Source: Myxococcus xanthus | GTDB taxonomy: Bacteria > Myxococcota > Myxococcia > Myxococcales > Myxococcaceae | DNA: 49,186 bases | Direction of reading: 5' to 3' | Assembly (NCBI RefSeq): GCF_013116825.1 | Contig: NZ_JABFNS010000062.1 | Location: 1 to 49,186 of the forward strand | Notes under the pieces: model-generated | The model's input: only the letters and a program-made list of their open reading frames with translations | What the model was told of the DNA's origin: nothing | Databases searched by the model: none | Program-made: the position numbers and the translations under genes | Part shown: piece by piece, positions 17,874 through 25,363 of the stretch | Layout: every line of letters begins with the position of its first letter | Numbering within the stretch: the first letter of the stretch is position 1

Positions 17874-19006
17874 GCGGCGCGCCCACGCGTGAGCGCCTGC
17901 CGGCGATTCCGGCGGAGCCGGTCTGCCTGCTGCTGGTGGATGACCAGCCGGAGAACCTGCTGGCGCTGGAGGCGGCGCTTGCGCCCCTGGGGCAGCGGCT
18001 GGTCACCGCGAGCAGCGGCCGCGAGGCGCTGCGTCACCTGCTGACGCAGGACTTCGCCGTCATCCTCCTGGACGTCGTCATGCCGGACATGGACGGCTTC
18101 GAGACGGCCCAGCTCATCCGCGAACGAGAGCGCAGCCGCGGCACGCCCCTCATCTTCCTCACCGGGCTGTCGCGGGGGCCCCATCCGGAGCTGCGCGGCT
18201 ATGCCATGGGCGCGGTGGACTTCCTGCTCAAGCCCTTCGAGCCGGCCATCCTGCGCTCCAAGGTGAGCGTCTTCGTGGAGCTGTACCGCAAGACGGAGTT
18301 GGTGCGGCGGCAGGCGGAGGCGCTGCGCGAGGCCCAGCAGCGCGAGCACGCGCGGGAGTTGTTGGAGGCGCAGCGGCGCGTGGAGGCCGAGCGGCTTCGT
18401 TCAGAAACCAACCGAAACCAGCAGCGCTGGCTGGAGGCGGCGCTGGCCGCGCTCCCCATGCCGCTGGCGTTGGTGGAGCCGGGAAGTGGCCACACCCTGC
18501 TGGCCAACCGGGCGGCGCAAGGGCTGGCGGGGGGCTGCCTGGCCTACCGTGAGGCGCGCGCGCTGCATGCGGAGGCATGCTTCCGGGGCGCGGACGGCCG
18601 GCTGCTCGCGGATGAAGACCTGCCGCTGATGCGCGCAGCGCGCGGTGAGGTGTTCCAGGCGTTCCCCGTGGAGTGGAACGTGGGCGGCCAGCGCGGTTCG
18701 GTGCTCGCTTCCAGTGAGCGGCTGCCCCGCATGCATGGACGCCCGGAGACCATGGTGCTGGGCCTCCTGGACGTAACGGCGCTCCGAGCCGCCGCTCGCC
18801 ACGACTGGCTCCCGCTGCCGGTCACGGAGCACATCGCTACACTGGAGGCGCGGGGGGAGGACACAGGCCCGCTCACTCGGCTCATCGAGGTGCTGCGGAA
18901 CCTGCCGGGCTTGAGCACCGGGAGCCCCGGACAGGAGCGCGAGGAGGGCTCCTCGCGCGCAGAGGAGAGCAGCCAGGCGGGCAATCCTCCTCGGCCCGCG
19001 CGCTGA
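17870..19006 (+). CDS. receiver-coiled coil-PAS response regulator
   Basis: 378 residues from TTG 17870, which overlaps the CheB-like stop as TTGA; no good ATG exists before the receiver. The receiver spans about 17-135, with Asp24/Asp25, phospho-acceptor Asp68 in VILLDVVMPDMDG and Lys in DFLLKPFEP. A charged coiled coil follows (about 140-195), then a PAS-like domain (about 200-310: LAALPMPLALVEPGSGHTLL). The C-terminus is low-complexity and Ser/Glu-rich. There is no kinase or DNA-binding domain. It is the last gene of the kinase/cheR/cheB operon and a likely output or relay for the kinase receivers. The PAS module may bind a ligand or mediate dimerisation. Confidence 0.85.
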   Translation: MSGAPTRERLPAIPAEPVCLLLVDDQPENLLALEAALAPLGQRLVTASSGREALRHLLTQDFAVILLDVVMPDMDGFETAQLIRERERSRGTPLIFLTGLSRGPHPELRGYAMGAVDFLLKPFEPAILRSKVSVFVELYRKTELVRRQAEALREAQQREHARELLEAQRRVEAERLRSETNRNQQRWLEAALAALPMPLALVEPGSGHTLLANRAAQGLAGGCLAYREARALHAEACFRGADGRLLADEDLPLMRAARGEVFQAFPVEWNVGGQRGSVLASSERLPRMHGRPETMVLGLLDVTALRAAARHDWLPLPVTEHIATLEARGEDTGPLTRLIEVLRNLPGLSTGSPGQEREEGSSRAEESSQAGNPPRPAR

Positions 19007-19061
19007 ACATCGCCGGTCGAGAAATGGTTGACGCACAAAATAACATGGGCAAGGTGGCCGT

Positions 19062-19463
19062 GTGAGTGACGCCGGAATCCCACAGCGGGTCCAGCGCTTC
19101 ATCTCGACGCACATCGACTCCCTGGAGAAGCTGGAGGTGCTCCTCCTGCTTCGAGCGCGCGCGGACAGGGAGTGGACGGCATCGGCGGTGAGTCTGGAGC
19201 TGCGCATTACAGATGCTTCCGCCGCCTCCAGGCTGGAGGACCTGACGAACCGACGCATGCTGGTGAGTGACGGTGCCTCACCTCCGTCGTATCGCTACAG
19301 TCCTGAGTCGTCGGAGGATGTGCAGGCGGTGACGGAGCTGGCGGCGGTGTACGGCGCGAAGCGCGTCAGCGTCATCTCCTTCATCTTCTCGAGGCCGCTG
19401 GACAAGGTGCGGGGCTTTGCCGAGGCATTCATCCTGAAAAAGGACAAGGACGGCGATGGCTGA
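19062..19463 (+). CDS. small protein with winged-helix-like pattern
   Basis: 133 residues from GTG 19062. The first about 75 residues (IDSLEKLEVLLLLRARADRE, ITDASAASRLEDLTNRRMLV) resemble a winged helix: three helices and then a hairpin around PSYRYSP. The C-terminal part (VYGAKRVSVISFIFSRPLDK) is amphipathic and ends in a Lys/Asp-rich tail. I do not recognise a named family, and a DNA-binding role is inferred from pattern only. It overlaps the next gene by 8 bases, and two DUF5985 membrane-protein genes follow, so this is a three-gene unit. The 55-base gap upstream is AT-richer than its surroundings, but I see no clear promoter. Confidence 0.75.
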   Translation: MSDAGIPQRVQRFISTHIDSLEKLEVLLLLRARADREWTASAVSLELRITDASAASRLEDLTNRRMLVSDGASPPSYRYSPESSEDVQAVTELAAVYGAKRVSVISFIFSRPLDKVRGFAEAFILKKDKDGDG

Positions 19464-19716
19464 AGCAGTCTACATCCTGTGTGCGTTGACGAGCGTGGCG
19501 TGCGCGGTGCTGCTGCTCCGGGCCTACAAGCGCACGGGCATGCGGCTGCTCCTGTGGAGTGGGCTGTGCTTCGTGGGCATGGCGGCCAGCAACGTGCTCC
19601 TCTTCGTGGACCTGGTGCTGCTGCCCGTCACCATCGACCTGTACATGCCGCGCGTCATCGCCACGTTGTCCAGTGCCTCTGTCCTGCTCTATGGCCTCAT
19701 CTGGGACGCGTCCTGA
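19456..19716 (+). CDS. DUF5985 family membrane protein
   Basis: 86 residues with three predicted membrane helices (about 3-22, 28-50, 62-82) and short loops. The pattern LRAYKRTGMRLLLWSGLCFV, with a C-terminal LLYGLIWD, matches DUF5985, a small inner-membrane family of unknown function. It overlaps the upstream helix-turn-helix-like gene by 8 bases and is followed 9 bases later by a second family member. The two probably form a hetero-oligomer, judging from pairing and size. Confidence 0.85.
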   Translation: MAEAVYILCALTSVACAVLLLRAYKRTGMRLLLWSGLCFVGMAASNVLLFVDLVLLPVTIDLYMPRVIATLSSASVLLYGLIWDAS

Positions 19717-19725
19717 GGTGCCGTG

Positions 19726-19998
19726 ATGCTCAAGCCCATGCTCAACGGTGCGGTGGCGATGGCGTGGCTGGCGAGCGCGCTGTTCTTCCTGCGCTTCTGG
19801 GTCCAGTCGAAGGACCGGCTCTTCGCCTTCTTCGCGCTGGCCTTCACGATGCTGGCGGGCAACTCGGTGGTGGCGGCGCTGCTGGACGCGGATGACGAGC
19901 GGCGCCACTACATCTACGTGGCGCGGCTCTTCGCCTTCCTGCTCATCCTCTACGCCATCTGGGACAAGAACCGCGCGAACCGCCACGGCTCCGGCTAG
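19726..19998 (+). CDS. second DUF5985 family membrane protein
   Basis: 90 residues from ATG 19726. GAGG, overlapping the previous stop, lies about 7 bases upstream. A GTG one codon earlier (19723) is also possible. Three membrane helices are predicted (about 6-22, 30-52, 65-82). The layout parallels the upstream paralogue: LRFWVQSKDRLFAFFALAF corresponds to its LRAYKRTGMRLLLWSGLCF, and LLILYAIWDKN to its LLYGLIWDAS. The function is unknown. It is the last gene before a 103-base gap and the triple-GAF kinase. Confidence 0.85.
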   Translation: MLKPMLNGAVAMAWLASALFFLRFWVQSKDRLFAFFALAFTMLAGNSVVAALLDADDERRHYIYVARLFAFLLILYAIWDKNRANRHGSG

Positions 19999-20101
19999 GG
20001 CCGCGCCGTTGTCTGGCAGGTCATCTGGCTGACAGTTGACTCGTACCTGCGTCCGGGAACCGTTGTCGCAGGTGGAGGGGCGTCATTATCTCCGACACCC
20101 C

Positions 20102-22609
20102 ATGTCGCGCCGCCCTTCTTCATCCTCGCGGCCCGCGTCCGTGGACGAGCGCGAACCCGAGCGGTCCGTCTCCACGGAACCGGACGCGGTATGTCCGCCG
20201 CGAGGGCTGGAGTCCCAGGCGGGGGGGGCCGGGAATGCCGTCCGCTTGCGCGGCAGTGACGACGCGGAGGAGCGCCTCGCGTTCCTGGCCAGCGCGGGCG
20301 AGCTGCTGTCGTCGTCCCTGGATTCGGGCACGGTGCTCCAGCGGCTGGCGGAGCTGGCCGTGCCGCTGTTGGCGGACTGGTGCGCGGTGGACGTGCTCAC
20401 GGCGGACGGGCGGGTGGAGCGGGTGGCCGCGGCGCACCGCCTGGCGGAGCAGGTGCCGCTGGTGCACGAGCTGGCACGCCTCCAGCCCCTGGACCTGACG
20501 GCCGACGGCGGCATCCCGGAGGTGCTGCGCACCGGCAAGGCCACCCTCCTTCCCGAAGTCCTGGATGGGATGCTGCCGGGCGTGGTGCTCACGGCGGCGC
20601 AGCTGGAGGTGGCGCGGCGCCTGGGCATCCGGGCGGGCCTCATCGTGCCGCTGCTGGCGCGAGGCCGCGTGCTCGGCGCGCTGTCGCTGGTCCGGGGCGA
20701 CTCGGACGGCGTGCCCGGCGCGTCCGACCTGGAGCTGGCGTTGGAGCTGGCCCGGCGCGCCAGCCTGTCCCTGGACAACGCGCTGTTGTACGCGGAGGCG
20801 CGCGGCGCGCAGCTGCGCACCGAGCGCCTCCAGGCCATCACCGCGGCCCTGTCCCGCGCGGCCACCGCCGAGGACGTGGCCGAAGCGCTGATGCGCGAGG
20901 AGCTGCGGCCCGCGGGCCCGGCGCGCGGCGCGGTGCTCGGCATGCTGGAGGATGGCCGGCTGCACGTGCTGGGCTCCTTCGGCTACGCGCCGGCGGTGTT
21001 GGATACCCTGCGCGGGCTGTGGGCGGACCAGGTGCCCGGCGTGGACCGGGCGCTGGAGCAGTTGGAGCCGCAGTGGTTCTCCAACCCCGCGGCGGTGCCG
21101 CGCGCCGGGCCCGAGTGGGCAGGGGACTTCGTCCAGGGGGTGGGGACCGGGGCCTGGGCGGTGCTGCCCTTGAAGGTGGAGCACCGCATCCGGGGCTTCC
21201 TGCTGTTCGCGTGGGACGGGCCGCAGGTGTTCCTCGCGGAGGAGCGCGGCTTCCTGTCCTCGCTGGCGCAGCAGTGCGCGCAGGCGCTGGAGCGCGCGGC
21301 GCTGTACGAGGCGCTGCGTGAGCGCGGCGGCAAGCTGCACCTGGCGCTGGAGGCGGGCAAGGAGGCCGAGGAGCGGCTCTTCTTCCTGCTGGAGGCGAGC
21401 CGCGCGCTGGCCGAGCACCTGGACGACGTGGAGTGGACGCTGGAGCACCTGGCGCGCGTGGCCGCGCGAAACGTGGCCACGTACTGCCTGGTGGAGCTGA
21501 TGGGGGCGGACGGCGTGCCGCGCGGCGTGGCAGCGTCCCACCGGGAGCCGGAGCGGGACGGGGCGGTGCTGGCCTCGCTGTCCCTTCCCTGGGTGGAGGG
21601 CACGCTGCACCCGGCGCGCGAGTGCTTCCTGTCGGGGGAGACGCGCTTCTTGCCCGAGGTGGGGCCGGAGCTGCGCGAGCGCATGTGTCAGGGGCCCGAG
21701 CACCGCGCGCTCCTGGAGGCGCTGAATCCACACTCGCTGCTCGCGGTGGCGGTGCGCATGCGGGGGCGCACGCTGGGCGTCATCACGCTGGGCACCGCGG
21801 CCCCCTGCCGCCGGCTGGTCCCCGCCGACGTGGCCATGGCGGAGGAGCTGGCGCGGCGCGTGGCGGTGGCGCTGGAGAACGCGTCGCTGTACCGGGACGC
21901 GCAGGCCGCGGTGCGTCTGCGCGACGAGTTCCTCTCCGTGGCCAGCCATGAGCTGAAGACGCCGCTCACCAGCCTGAAGCTTCAGCACGGCCTCATCGAC
22001 CGCGCCGCCCTCGGCGCCGTGGGGGACAAGGTGCGGCCCCGGCTGGCCACGGCCGTGCGGCAGGTGCAGCGGCTGAGCGCGCTGGTGGACAGCCTGCTGG
22101 ACGTCAGCCGGATTTCGCTGGGGCGGCTGACGCTGGAGCCGTCCGACGTGGACCTGGGCCAGGCGGTGCGCGACGCGGTGGACCGCATGGAGGAGGTGTT
22201 CTCCCTGGCGGGCTGTCCGGTGCGGGTGGAGGTGCCGGGCCCGCTGCCGGGGAGGTGGGATTCGCTGCGGCTGGACCAGGTGCTGGTGAACCTGCTCACC
22301 AACGCGGCCAAGTACGGCGCGGGCCGGCCTGTCCTGGTGGAGGCGGCCTTCGAGGGCGAGGAGATGGTGCGGGTGTCGGTGCGTGACGAGGGCATCGGCA
22401 TCGCCGCGGAGGACCTGCCGCGCCTGTTCGGCCGCTTCGAGCGCGCCGTGTCCGACCGGCACTATGGCGGCCTGGGACTGGGGCTCTACATCAGCCGGCA
22501 GATCGTCGACGCCATGGGGGGCCGCATCGAGGTGGAGAGCCGGCCCGGGCTGGGTTCCATCTTCACCGTGCGCCTGCCCCGGTCCACGGCACAATGCGCG
22601 CCATGGTGA
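20102..22609 (+). CDS. triple-GAF sensor histidine kinase
   Basis: 835 residues, soluble. A Ser/Arg-rich, low-complexity N-terminus (1-60) precedes three GAF-type domains at about 60-230, 245-415 and 425-600. Each has the hydrophobic pattern ending ALxxALENASLY or similar. HisKA has His616 in VASHELKTPLTSL. The HATPase_c domain has NLLTNAAKYG, DEGIGI and GLGLGLYIS. All kinase boxes look intact. The three GAF domains suggest sensing of small cytoplasmic ligands or redox state. The frame runs upstream to 20036, but ATG 20102 begins the coherent protein. Its end overlaps the ABC ATPase gene, so it may regulate, or be co-regulated with, that exporter. No receiver is adjacent. Confidence 0.9.
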   Translation: MSRRPSSSSRPASVDEREPERSVSTEPDAVCPPRGLESQAGGAGNAVRLRGSDDAEERLAFLASAGELLSSSLDSGTVLQRLAELAVPLLADWCAVDVLTADGRVERVAAAHRLAEQVPLVHELARLQPLDLTADGGIPEVLRTGKATLLPEVLDGMLPGVVLTAAQLEVARRLGIRAGLIVPLLARGRVLGALSLVRGDSDGVPGASDLELALELARRASLSLDNALLYAEARGAQLRTERLQAITAALSRAATAEDVAEALMREELRPAGPARGAVLGMLEDGRLHVLGSFGYAPAVLDTLRGLWADQVPGVDRALEQLEPQWFSNPAAVPRAGPEWAGDFVQGVGTGAWAVLPLKVEHRIRGFLLFAWDGPQVFLAEERGFLSSLAQQCAQALERAALYEALRERGGKLHLALEAGKEAEERLFFLLEASRALAEHLDDVEWTLEHLARVAARNVATYCLVELMGADGVPRGVAASHREPERDGAVLASLSLPWVEGTLHPARECFLSGETRFLPEVGPELRERMCQGPEHRALLEALNPHSLLAVAVRMRGRTLGVITLGTAAPCRRLVPADVAMAEELARRVAVALENASLYRDAQAAVRLRDEFLSVASHELKTPLTSLKLQHGLIDRAALGAVGDKVRPRLATAVRQVQRLSALVDSLLDVSRISLGRLTLEPSDVDLGQAVRDAVDRMEEVFSLAGCPVRVEVPGPLPGRWDSLRLDQVLVNLLTNAAKYGAGRPVLVEAAFEGEEMVRVSVRDEGIGIAAEDLPRLFGRFERAVSDRHYGGLGLGLYISRQIVDAMGGRIEVESRPGLGSIFTVRLPRSTAQCAPW

Positions 22610-23370
22610 CCGTGGGAAGGGCGGACGTGCCCAAGGTGTTGTCGGTGGCGAAGCTGCGGAAGGAGTACGGCGGCAAGGCCGCGGTGGAGGGCGTCTCCTT
22701 CGAGGTGGGACGCGGAGAGATTGTCGGGCTGCTGGGCCCCAACGGCGCGGGGAAGACGACCACCATCAACATGGTGCTCGGCGTGCTGCAGCCCACCTCC
22801 GGCACCATCCACATCCAGGACCTGGACCTGGCGGCGCAGCGCTCCGCCGCGCTGGCGATGACGAACTTCGCCGCCGTCTACTCGCCGCTGCCGGGCAACC
22901 TCTCCGTGTACCAGAACCTGCGCGTCTTCGGCCTCATCTACGGGGTGAAGTCCCTGGGGGCGCGCATCGCGGAGTTGCTGGAGCAGTTCGACCTGGTGAA
23001 GTACCGCGACGTGAAGTGCGGCGTGCTGTCCTCCGGAGAGCAGACCCGCGTGGCGCTGGCGAAGGCGATGCTCAACCGTCCGCACCTGCTGCTCCTGGAC
23101 GAGCCCACCGCGTCGCTGGACCCCGCGACGGCCCGGGACATCCGCGCCCGGATTCGCGAGTTCGCCGCGCGGGACACCGGCGGCGTGCTGTGGACGTCCC
23201 ACAACATGTACGAGGTGGAGGAGGTCTGCGACCGGGTGCTGTTCCTGGCGCGCGGCCGGGTGCTCCTGGAAGGCAACCCGCGGACGCTGCCCGGCGAGCA
23301 CGGCCAGGCCTCGCTGGAAGAGCTCTTCATCGCCGTGGCGCGCGAGCCGCTCGCGCTGGAGCGGAGCTGA
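22603..23370 (+). CDS. ABC transporter ATP-binding protein (ABC-2 exporter type)
   Basis: About 255 residues. Walker A is GPNGAGKTT, the Q-loop region is FAAVYSPLPGNLSVYQNL, the signature is LSSGEQTRVALAKAM (a small variation on LSGGQ), Walker B is LLLLDEPTASLDP and the H-loop is TSHNMYEVEEV. The arrangement is that of DrrA/CcmA-like exporters. The start is uncertain: ATG 22594, ATG 22603 and GTG 22627 (with GGGAAGGG upstream) are all in frame, and the first two overlap the kinase gene. The permease gene begins 2 bases after the stop. Together they form an exporter. The substrate is unknown, and lipids, antibiotics or polysaccharides are all possible for this family. Confidence 0.92.
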   Translation: MVTVGRADVPKVLSVAKLRKEYGGKAAVEGVSFEVGRGEIVGLLGPNGAGKTTTINMVLGVLQPTSGTIHIQDLDLAAQRSAALAMTNFAAVYSPLPGNLSVYQNLRVFGLIYGVKSLGARIAELLEQFDLVKYRDVKCGVLSSGEQTRVALAKAMLNRPHLLLLDEPTASLDPATARDIRARIREFAARDTGGVLWTSHNMYEVEEVCDRVLFLARGRVLLEGNPRTLPGEHGQASLEELFIAVAREPLALERS

Positions 23371-23372
23371 CC

Positions 23373-24176
23373 ATGCACCTGCACCGGGCCGCCGCCGTCG
23401 CGCTTCGCCATTACTACCTCCTGCGAGGGAGCCTCGCGCGCTTCCTGCCACTCTTCGCGTGGGTGGCCATCGACATGGTGCTGTGGGGCTTCATGAGCCG
23501 CTACCTCAACACCGTCACCTCTCAGGAATACAACTTCGTCCCGGTGCTGCTGGGCGCCGTCCTGCTGTGGGACTTCTTCATCCGCGTCATGCAGGGCGTG
23601 ACGATGGTGTTCTTCGAGGACGTGTGGTCGCGCAACTTCCTCAACATGTTCGCGTCCCCGCTCACCATCTCCGAATACCTGGGCGGGCTGGTGCTCTCCA
23701 GCATCGCCACCAGCACCCTGGGCTTGTTGGTGATGCTGGTGCTGGCCAGCACCGTCTTCGGCCTGTCCTTCGCCGCCTACGGCGTGCTCTTCGTGCCCTT
23801 CCTGCTGGTGCTGTTCCTGTTCGGCATCGCGCTGGGCATCTTCGGCTGCGCGCTGGTGCTTCGCCTGGGCCCGGCGTCGGAGTGGTTCGTCTGGCCCATC
23901 CCCGCGCTGCTGTCGCCCTTCGCCGGCGTGTTCTACCCGCTGTCCACGCTGCCCGCGTGGATGCAGGCCGTGTCCCATCTGCTACCACCTTCGTACGTGT
24001 TCGAGGGCATGCGCACGCTCGCGGCGGGGGGCGCGTTCCAGGTGTCCACGCTGCTGTGGGGAGCTGGCCTCGCCGTGGTGGAGATCCTGCTCGCGTGTGC
24101 CTTCTTCACGCGGGTACACCGACAGGCCGTGCGCACTGGACTCATCGCGCGATACAGCGCCGAAAGCGTGAGCTGA
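23373..24176 (+). CDS. ABC-2 type transporter permease
   Basis: 267 residues with six predicted membrane segments, the typical ABC-2 permease architecture. The family pattern of a late re-entrant region with LSPFAGVFYPLSTLPAWMQA and LPPSYVFEGMR is clear. It starts 2 bases after the ATPase stop codon, so the two are translationally coupled. The C-terminal RVHRQAVRTGLIARYSAESV is cytoplasmic. No periplasmic or outer-membrane partner is nearby. With the ATPase it should form an A2B2 inner-membrane exporter. Its position after a histidine kinase gene suggests a response-linked export function. Confidence 0.92.
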   Translation: MHLHRAAAVALRHYYLLRGSLARFLPLFAWVAIDMVLWGFMSRYLNTVTSQEYNFVPVLLGAVLLWDFFIRVMQGVTMVFFEDVWSRNFLNMFASPLTISEYLGGLVLSSIATSTLGLLVMLVLASTVFGLSFAAYGVLFVPFLLVLFLFGIALGIFGCALVLRLGPASEWFVWPIPALLSPFAGVFYPLSTLPAWMQAVSHLLPPSYVFEGMRTLAAGGAFQVSTLLWGAGLAVVEILLACAFFTRVHRQAVRTGLIARYSAESVS

Positions 24177-24437
24177 TACAGGACGTTTTCAGTCGTGCTG
24201 TCGACACAGTGAGGGCGTGCGCAAACACGTGGCCGATGGGGCCCTGGGCGAGTCTAATCTCCGTGGTGGCTGTATCCGCGGGGGGCCGAGTCCTGGACGA
24301 ACCGCGCTTGTGACTCCAGATGCCGCGCCCCTGCCCGCGGACTGGTTGCCGACAAGTGCAACGCGGTGGCAGAGGTCGTCGTGGAGGAGGCCCAGCGTGG
24401 GTGGCAGCAATCGTACACCCGTACCTGGAGCATACCG

Positions 24438-24977
24438 ATGCGAAGCCTCAATCCTGTTTTCTCGTCCGCGGTGGTGATGGCCCTGTGCTCACTGCTCGCG
24501 GGCGGTTGTGGCGGTTCACCGTCGGGCGATGAGTCCCCGGACACGCAGACCCCGCAGAGCGGCGGGCTGGGCGGCAAGGCCGGCGAAGGAGGCCCTGTCT
24601 TCGGCGACGAGCCGACGTACCCCGGAGACGATGACGCCACGCCGGGCAAGGTCACCATCTGCCACATCCCCCCGGGCAACCCCGCCAACGCGCACACCAT
24701 CTCGGTGTCCACGTCGGCCTGGCCGGCGCATGAGCGGCACGGAGACACGCTGGGCCCCTGCGACGGGGGCGGCGAGGAGCCGGACGCGGGCACGGGCGGC
24801 GAGGAGCCGGACGCGGGCGCGGGCGGCGAGGAGCCGGACGCGGGCACGGGCGGCGAGGAGCCGGACGCGGGCGCTCCGGTGTGCGCGCCCATTGGCGAGG
24901 CCTGTGGTGAGGCCGCCGCCTGCTGCTTGGGGCTGGTGTGCGGTGATGGCAACACGTGCGAGCCCGTCATCGGCTGA
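24438..24977 (+). CDS. secreted lipoprotein with GGEEPDAG repeats and CHIPPGNP motif
   Basis: 179 residues. A lipoprotein signal peptide ends in LLAGGC (Cys22 predicted as the lipidated residue). A Gly/Asp/Pro-rich linker follows, then a conserved Cys/His motif (KVTICHIPPGNPANAHTI, AHERHGDTLGPC). This motif recurs in secreted proteins of myxobacteria and other bacteria and may bind metal or be disulfide-bonded. Four nine-residue acidic repeats and a Cys-rich C-terminal module (six Cys in the last 40 residues, CCLGLVCGDGNTC) close the protein. GGAG lies about 8 bases before the ATG. Surface display is likely. No specific function is recognised. A strong hairpin follows the gene. Confidence 0.85.
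   Translation: MRSLNPVFSSAVVMALCSLLAGGCGGSPSGDESPDTQTPQSGGLGGKAGEGGPVFGDEPTYPGDDDATPGKVTICHIPPGNPANAHTISVSTSAWPAHERHGDTLGPCDGGGEEPDAGTGGEEPDAGAGGEEPDAGTGGEEPDAGAPVCAPIGEACGEAAACCLGLVCGDGNTCEPVIG
24768..24875 (+). repeat. four tandem 27-bp repeats inside the lipoprotein gene
   Basis: Units start at 24768, 24795, 24822 and 24849, each encoding GGEEPDAG plus Thr or Ala in strict alternation (T, A, T, A). The alternation suggests duplication of a 54-bp pair. The encoded stretch is acidic and probably an extended linker between the CHIPPGNP module and the C-terminal Cys-rich module. Length variation between strains is likely. Confidence 0.9.
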
Positions 24978-24990
24978 CGTGGATGAACGC

Positions 24991-25020
24991 ACCTCCCCGT
25001 CCGCAGTCGGGCGGGGAGGT
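24991..25020. terminator. strong GC hairpin after the lipoprotein gene
   Basis: ACCTCCCCG (24991-24999) pairs with CGGGGAGGT (25012-25020). Inside the loop a further CCG/CGG can stack on a 4-base tip. It lies 14 bases beyond the lipoprotein stop codon. There is no T tract, so it may be a rho-assisted or high-GC-type terminator. Confidence 0.5.
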
Positions 25021-25153
25021 CCGCCGCGCTCGGCTCATGGGCGCGGATGCGCGTTGAGCGCAGCACACTTGCCGAGGCTCCAGACGGTGGCGCGACGTCC
25101 ACCCTGGAGGTCCCGCGAGGCGTGCGTGCTCCGCCCAACAGTGCGGTCGTTGC

Positions 25154-25190
25154 GCGTTCGACGCACGTCCCAAAGTGCGTCGCGAAACGC
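25154..25190. promoter_or_regulatory. long inverted repeat upstream of the pseudokinase gene
   Basis: CGACGCAC (25159-25166) and GTGCGTCG (25175-25182) form a perfect 8-bp stem with loop GTCCCAAA. It is extended by GCGTT (25154-25158) pairing with AACGC (25186-25190) across a 3-base bulge. It lies about 175 bases before the likely start codon, in a 386-base stretch (24978-25363) with no convincing gene. It could be an operator, an attenuator or an RNA structure in the leader. I see no clear promoter next to it. Confidence 0.4.
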
Positions 25191-25363
25191 GCCGTGACGG
25201 CGTTAGGGTTTCAGCTCAAGGAGGGGGACATCGGAGCGCCAGGACGCGCGTTCCGAAGGGGCACTGTCACATCTTCCGAAACCCATTTCGCGCTGGCTCG
25301 TGCGTGGGCCCACTGGCTGCTGGCCGGAAGCGGGGCGCCTGTCGCGCGAAGGACGTTGGCATC

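Noticed and set aside
20036-20064. TTGACT at 20036 considered as a -35 box for the triple-GAF kinase
   Set aside because: No acceptable -10 box lies 16-18 bases downstream.
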